DNA of 64,000 nt from Pseudanabaena sp. PCC 6802 (GCF_000332175.1 NZ_KB235914.1:937966-1001965), one strand, 5' to 3'; positions 8,457 to 17,492 are shown, numbered from the stretch's first letter. The notes: generated by a model from the sequence alone, not told the origin. A program made the numbers and translations.

Positions 8457-9041
8457 ATGATTGCTATAACTGCTAAAAAAATTACTTTTGCCGAATATTT
8501 AACCTACGATGATGGTACAGACAACCGTTATGAATTCGTGGACGGGGAACTCGTACTGATGCCCCCGCCCACTGGAAAACATGAGGACATCGTTCATTTT
8601 GTATTTTTAGCTTTTTATCAGGAGATCTTGCGGCTGGGGTTAGATTTAGTTCCCAAAGTCGGAAATACAGGTGTTCGCACTACTTCTAAGCGATCGAGAT
8701 TTCCTGACGTTGTGGTCATAACTAAAGAGCAAAACCAGTCAATTCGTGATGTATCTTCCGTACTGGAGTCAGCTCCATTATTAGTTGTAGAGGTAGTTAG
8801 CTCGGGTAATCCCGAAAATGACTATCGCTATAAACGCTCGGAATATGCCGCTCTTGGCATTCAAGAATATTGGATTGTGGATGTTTTTCAACACAAAGTT
8901 TCTATCCTGTCTCTGGTGGATGGCTTCTATGAGGTTGCTGAATTTTTTGGCAGCGATCGCATTGTCTCGCAAGTCTTTCCAGAACTTACTCTAACTGCGA
9001 TGCAGGTTCTAGAAGCAGGAATCCAGGCTAATGGCTATTAA
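8457..9041 (+). CDS. Uma2 family endonuclease-like protein
   Basis: 194 residues, the usual length for a compact Uma2 protein. It shows the N-terminal FAEYLTYDDGTDNRYEFVDG motif, RFPDVVVITKEQ, LLVVEVVSSGNPENDY and GIQEYWIVD, which together give the PD-(D/E)XK-like Asp, Glu and the following basic residues. It has no coiled-coil tail, unlike the copy at 6335. It stands alone between the two palindromic repeats and menD. Function unknown; nuclease-like by fold. Confidence 0.92.
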   Translation: MIAITAKKITFAEYLTYDDGTDNRYEFVDGELVLMPPPTGKHEDIVHFVFLAFYQEILRLGLDLVPKVGNTGVRTTSKRSRFPDVVVITKEQNQSIRDVSSVLESAPLLVVEVVSSGNPENDYRYKRSEYAALGIQEYWIVDVFQHKVSILSLVDGFYEVAEFFGSDRIVSQVFPELTLTAMQVLEAGIQANGY

Positions 9042-9053
9042 CATCCCCTTCAC

Positions 9054-9092
9054 CATCAGCCACCGAAAAGCTGACGGCTGACGGTGGAGTGC
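9054..9092 (+). terminator. Possible hairpin between uma2 and menD
   Basis: The stretch contains a CAGCCACCG segment and a later GCTGACGGTGG segment that can pair in part (CACC...GGTG and CAGC...GCTG). There is no clear U-run, so termination is only suggested by its place just after the Uma2 gene and before menD. Confidence 0.35.
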
Positions 9093-9138
9093 TTGTTTAA
9101 CCTTATGATTCGATCGCAGCAGTTTACAGCATAAATGC

Positions 9139-10932
9139 ATGGGTGTAGTTAACCGAAATAACCTGTGGGCGACAATTGTCGCGGAAGAGTTGTATCGCTC
9201 TGGAGTACGTACGATCTGCGCCTCACCTGGTTCGCGCTCTGCCCCGTTAATTACTGCCTTTGCGGCGCACCCTCACCTTGAAGTGCTCGTGCATATTGAC
9301 GAGCGTTCCGGCAGTTTTTTCGCCCTCGGTCACGCCAAACAAAATGCGGTGCCTGTAGCGTTACTATGTACCTCCGGCACTGCGGCGGCAAATTATTACC
9401 CCGCTGCGATCGAAGCATTTTATAGTGGAATTCCCTTAGTGATTCTCACCGCCGATCGCCCACCTGCCTTGAGAAGTTGTGGTGCGGGTCAAACCATCGA
9501 CCAGATCGAGCTTTATGGCAACTACACCCGCTTCTTTTTTGAGGTTGGCGTACCGGGGGTGTCGGAGTTTCAACTGCGACATTTGCGATCGCTCGTCAGC
9601 CATGCCGTCGCGGTAGCAATTGGTGCGACCAAATTACCTGCGGGGCCAGTCCATCTAAATTTTGCCTTTGCCGATCCGCTCGCCCCCATACCCTTACCAA
9701 ATGACGTGCCCGCAGATCTAGCAATATCCAGTCCTTTAGCCTGGTATGGCAGGGATGCACGTACAGATTCAGGCGCGTACAATCGCGTAATTTCTGGTAA
9801 GACCGTGCTGGGGACAGAGGAGATCGCCGCCATTGCCGCTCGAATCACGAATAATCCCAAGGGTGTAATTGTAGTGGGAGTTTACGATGCTCCGTCAGGT
9901 TTTAACGATGCCGTAAAAAGATTGGCTGAAGTGACTGGCTATCCCCTACTGGTAGAGGCGACTGGATGCGATCGCCGTGGAGCGATCGGCAGGTATGACA
10001 GTTTTCTGCGATCGCGAAAATTTGCCAGTCAATACGCTCCTGAATTGATAATTCGCTTCGGTGCGATGCCAACTTCTAAAGCCTATTTGCTGTGGTTGGA
10101 ACAGCATATTCAATGCCATCAAATCATAGTGGGTAATGGCGACAATACCGATCCTACACATGGCTTAGTGCAGTTCGTTCATGCCGATACTACGATTTTT
10201 TGCGAACAGGTTTCCGACTACCTGAACTTGCATGCATTGCCAGGTTGGCAAGATAAGCAGTGGCGATCTGTCTTTGAGCAGGCGGAAGCGATCGCTGCCG
10301 ATGCGATCGATCTTTTTTTGGCATCTGTGGATGTTTTATTTGAGGGCAAGGTATACGCCGAGTTGGCAAAATGGCTGCCCGATGATGTTTGTATTTACAT
10401 TGGCAGCAGTATGCCTATTCGCGATCTCGATACTTTTTTACAGCCCCAACAACGCTTGTCCGTTCTGGCAAATCGCGGGGCGAACGGCATAGATGGTACG
10501 GTTTCCAGTGCTTTGGGTGCAGCATGGCGACACGCACAACCTGCGATCTTAATCTGCGGCGATCTAGCGTTTTATCACGACCTCAATGGTTTGATGGCGA
10601 CAAAGCAATTCCAGATTAACTTGACGATTATTCTGATCGATAACAATGGCGGCGGCATTTTTGAACTGTTACCGATCTCTAATTTCGAGCCGCCGTTCGA
10701 GCAATACTTTGCAACACCGCATGGTCTGGATTTTGCCCCTATCGTCACTGCCTATGGCTGCGGATATACGCTAGTTGAGGATTGGCAGCATTTTAAGCAG
10801 TTGGTATTGAGATCTCTAACTCAAACTGGTACCCAAGTAATTGAAATTAAAAGCGATCGCAAGCGAGATAAACAACTGCGCCAGGAACTCTGGCAAAGTG
10901 CGATCGCTCAGATCGACAAACATTTGATTTGA
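9139..10932 (+). CDS. menD: 2-succinyl-5-enolpyruvyl-6-hydroxy-3-cyclohexene-1-carboxylate synthase
   Basis: 597 residues, close to the family length. MenD is a thiamin diphosphate enzyme that joins 2-oxoglutarate and isochorismate in phylloquinone/menaquinone synthesis. Visible signatures are the N-terminal YRSGVRTICASPGSRSAPLI, the LLCTSGTAAANYYPAAIEA segment and the ThDP-binding region LICGDLAFYHDLNGL with IDNNGGGIFELLP. In cyanobacteria the product feeds the phylloquinone of photosystem I. The isochorismate synthase that supplies its substrate (menF) is also in this window at 46311, on the other strand. Confidence 0.97.
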   Translation: MGVVNRNNLWATIVAEELYRSGVRTICASPGSRSAPLITAFAAHPHLEVLVHIDERSGSFFALGHAKQNAVPVALLCTSGTAAANYYPAAIEAFYSGIPLVILTADRPPALRSCGAGQTIDQIELYGNYTRFFFEVGVPGVSEFQLRHLRSLVSHAVAVAIGATKLPAGPVHLNFAFADPLAPIPLPNDVPADLAISSPLAWYGRDARTDSGAYNRVISGKTVLGTEEIAAIAARITNNPKGVIVVGVYDAPSGFNDAVKRLAEVTGYPLLVEATGCDRRGAIGRYDSFLRSRKFASQYAPELIIRFGAMPTSKAYLLWLEQHIQCHQIIVGNGDNTDPTHGLVQFVHADTTIFCEQVSDYLNLHALPGWQDKQWRSVFEQAEAIAADAIDLFLASVDVLFEGKVYAELAKWLPDDVCIYIGSSMPIRDLDTFLQPQQRLSVLANRGANGIDGTVSSALGAAWRHAQPAILICGDLAFYHDLNGLMATKQFQINLTIILIDNNGGGIFELLPISNFEPPFEQYFATPHGLDFAPIVTAYGCGYTLVEDWQHFKQLVLRSLTQTGTQVIEIKSDRKRDKQLRQELWQSAIAQIDKHLI

Positions 10933-11978
10933 TTATCGTATGCATAGATAAAATCTAATGCATTGAGATTCTTGCATATCGTAAATTTGCACATCCCGAT
11001 CGCTTCTCTTTGTATTTCGCAAATATATCTATCTTAAGTAGTAGATTCGATCGGGAAAATAGTTACTAAAAATAAGTCTTTAGATAGATTTAGAGCGATA
11101 AAATGCCAGATCGCAACTTATTTACAAGTAGTAATACTTGATGAATTTAATTATTTATAGTTCCTGAAATAGTCTATAAATTTACAGCAATACACTGCCA
11201 TTCAGCCTCTATAGCAACTAGATAGGGCAATTCACAATCGTTTTTTATGCTTTTTATTAAGCCAAGATCGAGGGACAGGAAAAACTTAACTAATTTTATC
11301 AACTATTACAAATACACGGTGAGATCGTTAACTGGCAAGCATTTGCGCGGCCAGCATTTCTTGTGCTTAGATCGCTATTTGCCCATATCTATACCAGGGT
11401 TGAGTTGACAAAACTATAAACAAATGATTAAAGTTCTTCACAGGCGCTTAATTGATTAGTGAATAAGTGACTGAGTCACTTTAGTGTTTATTACGCTCAT
11501 TATGTTAATTAATTCTGAGTCTAACCTTACCAACTACCTTAACTAACAATTCAGGGAGGTTTGTATGTGGATTGCCCAGATCGAGTCCTTGTGGGAAAGA
11601 GTCCCGCCATCAACCTATGACATCAGATCTACAAAAAATTCTGCCATAGGTGTTATCCAAAAAAGATTTATTAGCTTTATTAGCTGAAATCGAGCTGAGA
11701 TTGCCAATAAGTATCCGATGCCTTTGGTGATTCTATATAGTCCGGATAACTTGGAATCAGTTCGTTCTTGACTTTCGATCGCTCGGTTTCTCTGACTGCG
11801 CGGGCAGTCATAACAGTTCGTAACAAGCAATATTGCTACAGCGGTATTGCGATCGCTTTGGATATCCTTATTACTCTTGCCTAAGAGTTCTTCAAGAGGC
11901 ATCCTTAGCTCCAACAGGAAGGCGCAATCGCCTTCGCTAGCTCCATCACACAATTAATTATATTTGAGGTTATAGGGT
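10933..11978. other. Long intergenic stretch between menD and the GT4 gene
   Basis: About 1 kb with no convincing long gene. It is AT-rich between roughly 11000 and 11560, then of ordinary composition. The only coding candidate is the 40-codon frame at 11565. A 112-codon minus-strand frame (11615-11953) has no recognisable motif and was not accepted. No tRNA or family A/B repeat was seen. Confidence 0.6.
11565..11687 (+). CDS. Possible small protein of 40 residues
   Basis: ATG preceded by a strong GGGAGG seven to eleven bases upstream (about 11554). It encodes a 40-residue peptide starting MWIAQIESLWERVPPSTYDI, with no family I recognise. The ribosome-binding site is better than that of most genes here, which is the main argument. 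It might be a leader peptide or a remnant of a longer gene, since the frame closes soon. Confidence 0.3.
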   Translation: MWIAQIESLWERVPPSTYDIRSTKNSAIGVIQKRFISFIS

Positions 11979-13334
11979 ATGTTGAATTTAAACAGGCAGC
12001 CCATTGCGCTAATTTCCGACCATGCCGATCCTGCTGCCAATATTGGTGCAGAAGAAGCAGGTGGACAAAACGTCTACGTGCGCCAAGTTGGCGAGAAACT
12101 GGCAGCTTTGGGCTGGCAAGTGGATATGTTTACACGCAAATCTAATCCCGAAGATGCGGATATCGTCGAACATGCACCCCACTGCCGCACGATTAGATTG
12201 AAAGCTGGCCCCTTAGAATTTATCCCTAGAGATAAGTTGTTCGATTACATGCCTGAGTTCGTGCAATCTTTTCGAGCTTGGCAAGCAAAGCAATCGATTA
12301 ACTATCCTCTCGTTCATACTAACTACTGGTTATCGGCATGGATAGGCTTAGAACTGCGCAAGCACAGCCAGATACAACTAGTGCATACTTATCACTCGCT
12401 TGGAGCCGTAAAGTATCGCTCTGTGAACGATCTGCCCGCGATCGCAGATGTTCGCCTCAGCGTAGAAAAGCAGATTCTCGAACAGGCAGATTGTGTCGTG
12501 GCAACCAGCCCGCAGGAGCACGAAAACATGCGCGATCTGGTCTCGACATTGGGCAATATCGAGGTCATCCCTTGCGGTACCGATACCAGTAACTTCTATT
12601 TGATGCCAAAGTCTGAAGCTCGCGATCGCTTAGGTTTCGATCCACATGACAAGATCGTTCTCTATGTCGGTAGATTCGATCCTCGTAAGGGAATTGAAAC
12701 TGCTGTAAGAGCGTTTGCCAAAATGCAACCCGAGCTTGATGCATTCAGATCTGAGAAGTTCAAGCTGGTTATCGTAGGCGGAAGTTCCCACGATCGCACC
12801 GATGGCATAGAGAGAGCTAGAATCGAGCAAATCGTGCGGGAAGAAGGCATATCAGAGCAGGTTGTATTTGCCGGTCAAATCGGTCACGATCTCCTACCTC
12901 TCTACTACTCTGCTGCCGATGCCTGTGTAATTCCCAGCCATTACGAGCCGTTTGGTTTAGTGGCGATCGAGGCGATGGCATGCGGTACTCCTGTGGTAGC
13001 TTCTAACGTCGGAGGGCTAAAGTTTACGGTGTTACCTGAAGAAACTGGCTTACTGGTGCCGCCGAAGGATGTAGCAGGGTTTGCTCGTGCAATCCAAAGG
13101 ATTTTGGGTGATGAGGTATGGGCAAGAAAGCTGAGAAGACAAGCTTCTGCTAACGTCAGCCAGCGATTTAGTTGGAACGGTGTCGGCATTCAGCTTAGCA
13201 ACCTGTATCGCCGCATGTTGGCGCAGTCGATCGCGCTAGAGCCTGTAAGTGCAAAGCTGTCCGGCCTCAGAGAAACCCCTGTCGTACCTTTAAAAGGCAA
13301 GACCGTGCGGACAAAGCTATCTGGTGCGGTTTAG
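11979..13334 (+). CDS. GT4 glycosyltransferase, probable sucrose-phosphate synthase
   Basis: 451 residues with two Rossmann domains of GT-B fold. The N-terminal segment EEAGGQNVYVRQVGEKLAAL binds the acceptor side in SPS/MshA-like enzymes. The C-terminal domain has VLYVGRFDPRKGIETAVRAF and the nucleotide-sugar site PSHYEPFGLVAIEAMACG with the E-x7-E pair. Length and the N-terminal signature agree with the short cyanobacterial SPS-A form that lacks a phosphatase domain; a different donor or acceptor cannot be excluded. Sucrose synthase lies 4.7 kb downstream on the same strand, which supports sucrose metabolism. GAGG about ten bases upstream fits the ATG. A 30-residue basic tail follows the catalytic fold. 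Confidence 0.8.
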   Translation: MLNLNRQPIALISDHADPAANIGAEEAGGQNVYVRQVGEKLAALGWQVDMFTRKSNPEDADIVEHAPHCRTIRLKAGPLEFIPRDKLFDYMPEFVQSFRAWQAKQSINYPLVHTNYWLSAWIGLELRKHSQIQLVHTYHSLGAVKYRSVNDLPAIADVRLSVEKQILEQADCVVATSPQEHENMRDLVSTLGNIEVIPCGTDTSNFYLMPKSEARDRLGFDPHDKIVLYVGRFDPRKGIETAVRAFAKMQPELDAFRSEKFKLVIVGGSSHDRTDGIERARIEQIVREEGISEQVVFAGQIGHDLLPLYYSAADACVIPSHYEPFGLVAIEAMACGTPVVASNVGGLKFTVLPEETGLLVPPKDVAGFARAIQRILGDEVWARKLRRQASANVSQRFSWNGVGIQLSNLYRRMLAQSIALEPVSAKLSGLRETPVVPLKGKTVRTKLSGAV

Positions 13335-13398
13335 CTGGCTAAGCTTTGGGGTATATTGTTTAGGAATGTACTACATGTCCTGAATCCTAAAAATCTAG

Positions 13399-14361
13399 AT
13401 GAAGCCGACCGTCAGTCTGCTCAGTACGCATAGCTATGCAATTGATTCCCTCGCGATCGCTCTAGAAAAGTTACTGGAGCCTTGCGGGGGAATCGGTACT
13501 ATGGTTAAACCCGGCGATCGCGTTTTGCTGAAGCCCAACCTGCTCACGGGCGCTCGCCCCACCAAAGAATGCGTGACTCGCCCCGAACTCATCTATTGCG
13601 TGGCAAAGATGGTGCAGGCAGCAGGCGGCAAGCCCTTTTTAGGCGACAGTCCGGCGTTTGGTAGTGCGATGGGGGTGGCACGGGCAAATGGCCTAGCAGA
13701 AATGGCAGCGGAGCTAAATTTGCCGATCGTAGAATTTCACGGACATCGCTATGAAACTGGCGGTGAATTGCAGCATCTCCGCCTCAGTAAGGAGGCAATG
13801 GGCGCTGACGTGGTAATTAATTTACCGAAGCTCAAATCCCACATGCAGCTTACTTTGACTATGGGGGTGAAAAACCTCTTCGGTTGCGTGCCTGGCAAGA
13901 TGAAAGCCTGGTGGCACATGGAAGCAGGTAAAGACGTGCATAAGTTTGCCAATATGCTGATCGAAACCGCCCAGGCGATCGCGCCGCAACTCACGATTAT
14001 CGACGGCATCATCGGTCACGAAGGCAACGGGCCTAGCGCTGGCGAACCGAGAGACCTGGGCGTATTGGGGGCAGCAACAGATGTTTTCGCCCTGGATCGG
14101 GCGATCGCCGCCATCCTGTGTGTCGATCCCGATCGAGTACCGACCATAGCCGCAGCCATCCGCATGGGTTTGTGTAGCGAACGCATTGAGGAGCTCGAGG
14201 TCGTAGGCGCAACGATCGAGCAATTGCGCGTTCCTGACTGGAAATTGCCAACGGAGATTATACCAATCGATTTTGGCTTACCTCGGATAATGCGATCGAC
14301 CTTTAAGCATCTTTACATCAAATTTATTAAAGAGCCAATCAGTGCCTACGCCCGAACCTAG
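13399..14361 (+). CDS. DUF362 domain protein
   Basis: 320 residues. Family features are VKPGDRVLLKPNLL near the start, VINLPKLKSHMQLTLTMGVK in the middle and TIIDGIIGHEGNGPSAGEPR towards the end. DUF362 proteins are conserved, sometimes fused to ferredoxin domains, with no agreed function; no Cys cluster for an Fe-S centre is present here. The 3' end overlaps the next gene by 20 bp, so the two are probably co-transcribed. Confidence 0.9.
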   Translation: MKPTVSLLSTHSYAIDSLAIALEKLLEPCGGIGTMVKPGDRVLLKPNLLTGARPTKECVTRPELIYCVAKMVQAAGGKPFLGDSPAFGSAMGVARANGLAEMAAELNLPIVEFHGHRYETGGELQHLRLSKEAMGADVVINLPKLKSHMQLTLTMGVKNLFGCVPGKMKAWWHMEAGKDVHKFANMLIETAQAIAPQLTIIDGIIGHEGNGPSAGEPRDLGVLGAATDVFALDRAIAAILCVDPDRVPTIAAAIRMGLCSERIEELEVVGATIEQLRVPDWKLPTEIIPIDFGLPRIMRSTFKHLYIKFIKEPISAYART

Positions 14362-14761
14362 CTCCAAGCAACTTCCCACTTTATTAGTTGTAGAAGATGC
14401 CCCAGATAACCTGGCATTGATCGAGCAGATCTTTGACGGTTCAGATTACATCATTCAGTCGGCACACGATGGTATGGCTGCGATGGCGTGGTTAGAACAA
14501 AACATGCCAGACTTGATCCTGCTCGATCTGTCGTTACCAGCGATGGATGGTTGGGAAGTTGCCCGCCGCCTCAAAGCCGACGATCGCACGAAAGATATTC
14601 CCATTGTGGCAATTACTGCAAATGCGATGTTGGGCGATAAAGAAGCGGCGATCGCGGCAGGCTGCGACGACTATTTACCCAAACCCCTGGATATCGAGCA
14701 ACTAGAAAATCGCGTCACGTATTGGCTGAGTAGATCGAGCGATCTAAACAAAGCTCGTTGA
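14342..14761 (+). CDS. Receiver-only response regulator (CheY-like)
   Basis: 139 residues from a GTG start inside the end of the DUF362 gene. One receiver domain: acidic pair Glu18-Asp19 in LLVVEDAPDN, phospho-acceptor Asp62 in LILLDLSLPAMDGWE, Thr92 in IVAITANAML and Lys114 in DYLPKPLD. There is no output domain, so it acts through protein contact, as in the DivK/CheY type. The partner kinase is not in this window. Its last 47 bp overlap the end of a truncated convergent gene. Confidence 0.95.
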   Translation: MPTPEPSSKQLPTLLVVEDAPDNLALIEQIFDGSDYIIQSAHDGMAAMAWLEQNMPDLILLDLSLPAMDGWEVARRLKADDRTKDIPIVAITANAMLGDKEAAIAAGCDDYLPKPLDIEQLENRVTYWLSRSSDLNKAR

Positions 14762-14876
14762 CTCGTAGAAAATAGGCATTTGCCTTCACCCTTCCTGTAT
14801 CCTCGTCAATCCATTGTTTCCGTAATAGTGCTCGATAAGCGGTGGCATTATCTGGTAGAGGGGCGAACTGGCTCAT
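14715..14876 (-). pseudogene. Truncated conserved hypothetical gene
   Basis: The minus-strand ATG at 14876 opens a 53-codon frame starting MSQFAPLPDNATAYRALLRK and then QWIDEDTGRVKANAYFLR. That N-terminus resembles a conserved cyanobacterial protein that normally continues for tens more residues. Here the frame runs into the 3' end of the response regulator gene and stops. It shares ATGA with the stop of the upstream gene, so the two were a translationally coupled pair. Confidence 0.5.
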
Positions 14877-15265
14877 ACTTGATTCAACCATTCCAACCAC
14901 TGCAAGAGAATAGAGCTTGTCACTTCTCGTTCTATTGCATAATTGTTGCCTAACTCGTGATAAAGATAGGCTTGCTGGTCGGCGCGAGCAGGACAAATCA
15001 ACCTGACTTCGCATTCTGGTTCTAACCTGCTCCATATCAGGCGAATGCTGCCTTGCTCATCTGTAGAAACCGATGCTTTGGGGAAGCGATCGCCCATTGC
15101 ATCATAAGCCTCTACCACAAATCGCATTGCTAGCTTAAACGCAGCTTGACTTGGTTGTAGAATGCCATACTCATCTACCTCATCCTCTTCTAAGAGAGCG
15201 ACGAGGCGTTTCAACGTCACTGTAATTGAACTACTGGATGGTTTTGTCGATTGAGCAATTGTCAT
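14873..15265 (-). CDS. Conserved hypothetical protein (first of a coupled pair)
   Basis: 130 residues starting MTIAQSTKPSSSSITVTLKR. No catalytic motif is recognised. Visible are an acidic segment (LLEEDEVDEYG), a mixed alpha/beta middle and AYLYHELGNNYAIEREV near the end. The stop TGA overlaps the ATG of the next gene by four bases. Cyanobacterial pairs of this layout often act like toxin-antitoxin modules, but nothing here proves that. Family A repeat copy A2 begins two bases upstream of the start codon, so little native promoter remains. Confidence 0.65.
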   Translation of the reverse strand: MTIAQSTKPSSSSITVTLKRLVALLEEDEVDEYGILQPSQAAFKLAMRFVVEAYDAMGDRFPKASVSTDEQGSIRLIWSRLEPECEVRLICPARADQQAYLYHELGNNYAIEREVTSSILLQWLEWLNQV

Positions 15266-15266
15266 A

Positions 15267-15370
15267 TATAGCTATAGTCAACAGGCTTAGGACGGGGTGC
15301 AGGGGTTTCACCCCTGCGTGGGGGCGCAGCCCCCACACCCCCTGTCCTAACAGATCTGTCTATAGCTATA
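15267..15370 (+). repeat. Family A palindromic dispersed repeat, copy A2
   Basis: 104 bp in the same orientation as A1, with perfect terminal repeats TATAGCTATAG and CTATAGCTATA and the same two GC-rich hairpins. It is the least worn copy of the long form and can serve as the reference. It sits directly in front of the minus-strand gene at 14873. Confidence 0.92.
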
Positions 15371-15405
15371 ACATTAAGCCACATTGCAAATGGTATTTCA
15401 CTTAC

Positions 15406-16602
15406 TCATTTTCTAACTCTAAACATGCCAAAAGCGGATGTGTAGCCGTGCAAAAAGGTCGTACCGCCTACCGGCCCAATTTCTCCGCTACAGAAAAACC
15501 CGCCTACCGGGATGTTACCCATATATTTGCCGAATAGGGCGGAGTCAAAATTAGGCTTGCCATATAGCCGTTCTCCCCTCCCCAAGCAGGAAAACATCAC
15601 AGCCGCACTGGGTGGGTTGGCACCAACCTGATTGTGGTAGCGGGTCAGTGCCTCTTCTAGATCTTCTTCGGAAGCTTTTGCATCCCGCAAATGCAACTGG
15701 ATTCTCTGCCCGGGACGCATGCGATCGCCAACCGCAATCGCCCCAGTTTTAGGATCGACACCAATAATATTGCGAATGAGGAAGTCGCCTTGCTCGGGCA
15801 TAAGTTTAAATTCATTCATCACCACGCCAATAAATAGCGAGTGCTGCGCCAGATCGCGATCGCTTGGGCTAAGCTCGCTAACCACATCTTGCAGTACTTC
15901 TAAGGGCGATTTATCGTCGAGTGCCAAAATAATATTGCGATCGCAGTCCGATACTTGTAAAGTCTGTCCGATAGGGCGGCATCCCTGCGCCACTACGGCA
16001 TCAATTGTAATATCACCTTGTAAAGCTACCCCCACCAGACCTTGCCGATGCAACTTATAGTTGCCATTGCGATCGCTGCAAAACAGGGCATTGGCACCAA
16101 GACCGCCGCTGCTACCCAATCCCCCCACCTTGACGGCGCTAGGGTAGGCAAAATCAAGACCGCGCAAGAAATCAGTAATGGGGAAAGAGAAAGGATCGCC
16201 GAGGATCACAAAGCTAGGCTGTTCTCTCGGATCAGCACCGATTAGTGCTTGCCACGTATCCGGTGGGCTGTCTAGATCCGGTAATTCTTCCTCAACAATA
16301 TGAAATGTCTCGATCTCCACATTTGGCAGGCTGGCGACCAGTAGTGACAGGGCTGGGAGCTGTTCCAGTTCCTGACCGTCGCCAACAATGCCGCCCCCCG
16401 AACAACCAACCAGATGCTTAATGTTAATTTTTTCTGCAACTAAAGGCAGCAAGCGGGGATATTCACTGGTAAAGGTATTAGAGACAAACAGAATACCCAA
16501 GTCCGGCGATCGCCCCTCTAAGCCACTCAGAACCTGCTGAGTAACCTCCTGTACGGCAGCTTCTAGAGATACTCTTGTAGATAGGCTACCAACCCATTTC
16601 AT
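15406..16602 (-). CDS. FIST domain sensor protein
   Basis: 398 residues matching a FIST_N plus FIST_C protein. Visible features are LGILFVSNTFTSEYPRLLPL and HLVGCSGGGIVGDGQE in the N-terminal part. GVVMNEFKLMPEQGDFLIRN and the C-terminal PSAAVMFSCLGRGERLYG and GGFFCSGEIGPVGGTTFLHG follow. FIST domains are thought to sense small ligands such as amino acids and usually work with kinases or cyclases; none is adjacent here. It is transcribed away from apcF. Confidence 0.92.
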   Translation of the reverse strand: MKWVGSLSTRVSLEAAVQEVTQQVLSGLEGRSPDLGILFVSNTFTSEYPRLLPLVAEKINIKHLVGCSGGGIVGDGQELEQLPALSLLVASLPNVEIETFHIVEEELPDLDSPPDTWQALIGADPREQPSFVILGDPFSFPITDFLRGLDFAYPSAVKVGGLGSSGGLGANALFCSDRNGNYKLHRQGLVGVALQGDITIDAVVAQGCRPIGQTLQVSDCDRNIILALDDKSPLEVLQDVVSELSPSDRDLAQHSLFIGVVMNEFKLMPEQGDFLIRNIIGVDPKTGAIAVGDRMRPGQRIQLHLRDAKASEEDLEEALTRYHNQVGANPPSAAVMFSCLGRGERLYGKPNFDSALFGKYMGNIPVGGFFCSGEIGPVGGTTFLHGYTSAFGMFRVRK

Positions 16603-16738
16603 ATACCCGTCCTTGCCAATTCTGCTAAAGTCAAACTGTGTTGTAAAGATTCGATAAGTCGCTGTGTAGCGAAGTCCTGTATCTTAAAAGAATATATAAG
16701 ACCGACTCAAAAAACAAAAAATTAAGGGAGCAATTTTT

Positions 16739-17236
16739 ATGCAAGATGCCGTAACATCTCTGATTGGCAACTACGATGCTATAGGCCGTTATTTTGACCG
16801 CAATGCGCTCGATCGCCTGCAATCCTATTTTGGCACTGGTGCTGCCCGTTTAAAAGCTGCATCGGTAATTACAGCTAATGCTTCTTCTATTGTGCGCCAA
16901 GCTGCCTCAAAGCTATTTGAGATCGTGCCAGATCTAATTGCTGCGGGGGGCAATGCTTATACAACTCGCCGCTATGCTGCTTGCTTGCGGGATATGGACT
17001 ACTACCTACGCTATGCCAGCTATGCCTTAGTCGCTGGTAGTAATGACGTACTCGATGAAAGAGTTTTACAAGGATTGCGGGATACCTATAGTGCCTTAGG
17101 GGTGCCAATTGGTCCTACGGTGCGGAGCATTCAAATTATGAAAGATTTGGCGATGGAGTTAGCTGGTGAAAATGCGGATTGGTTGGCCGAACCATTTGAC
17201 TACATGAGCCGCGAGCTAAGCGAAAAGAATGTTTAG
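16739..17236 (+). CDS. apcF: Allophycocyanin beta-18 subunit
   Basis: 165 residues, a phycobiliprotein of the phycobilisome core. The bilin-binding cysteine is in NAYTTRRYAACLRDMDYYLR. It is assigned to ApcF rather than ApcB because of NYDAIGRYFDRNALDRLQSY and VLDERVLQGLRDTYSALGVP. ApcF pairs with ApcE in the terminal emitter of the core and affects energy transfer to photosystem II. It is monocistronic: AAGGGAGC precedes the ATG, and a strong hairpin lies 57 bp after the stop. Confidence 0.96.
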   Translation: MQDAVTSLIGNYDAIGRYFDRNALDRLQSYFGTGAARLKAASVITANASSIVRQAASKLFEIVPDLIAAGGNAYTTRRYAACLRDMDYYLRYASYALVAGSNDVLDERVLQGLRDTYSALGVPIGPTVRSIQIMKDLAMELAGENADWLAEPFDYMSRELSEKNV

Positions 17237-17292
17237 GCCATAGCTATAGCTATAAGAATGCTGCTGTTTTTATAATTCTTTACAATGTATCT

Positions 17293-17315
17293 GGGGTAAG
17301 TGTTGCACTTGCCCC
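17293..17315 (+). terminator. Hairpin after apcF
   Basis: GGGGTAAGTG pairs with CACTTGCCCC across a very short loop, followed by ATGTTTG. The position 57 bp after apcF fits a transcription terminator, though the T-run is weak. Confidence 0.65.
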
Positions 17316-17343
17316 ATGTTTGTACGTGCATTTTCAGGTTTAA

Positions 17344-17492
17344 TATAGCCATAGATAGATCTGTTAGGACAGGGGGGTGTGGGGGCTGCGCCCCCACGCA
17401 GGGGAGGCAGGGCGGTCTTGGGGGTTCCCCGCTAGAGCCACTGCCGTGTAGAACCCCTGCACCCCGTCCTAAGCCTGTTGGCTATAGCTATA
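17344..17492 (-). repeat. Family A repeat, copy A3, with secondary insert
   Basis: Reverse orientation relative to A1. Ends are TATAGCC and GGCTATAGCTATA. It is longer than other copies because the loop of one hairpin holds a separate small element at 17405-17449. Without that insert the copy would be of normal length. Confidence 0.9.
17405..17449 (+). mobile_element. Nested 45-bp hairpin element inside repeat A3
   Basis: Begins AGGCAGGGCGG, has a central GGGGG-TT-CCCC hairpin and ends CCACTGCCGTGT; the outer arms GGCAG/CTGCC pair. The identical stretch occurs at 28801 inside a family B repeat, at the equivalent loop position after GGGG. No gene is present. It is called mobile because it is shared by two otherwise different hosts. 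Confidence 0.7.

Noticed and set aside
11615-11953. Minus-strand frame of 112 codons in the menD-GT4 gap
   Set aside because: No recognisable motif, no ribosome-binding site and mixed composition; likely chance.
15226-15537. Plus-strand frame of 103 codons
   Set aside because: It is a translation of repeat A2 plus antisense of the FIST gene.
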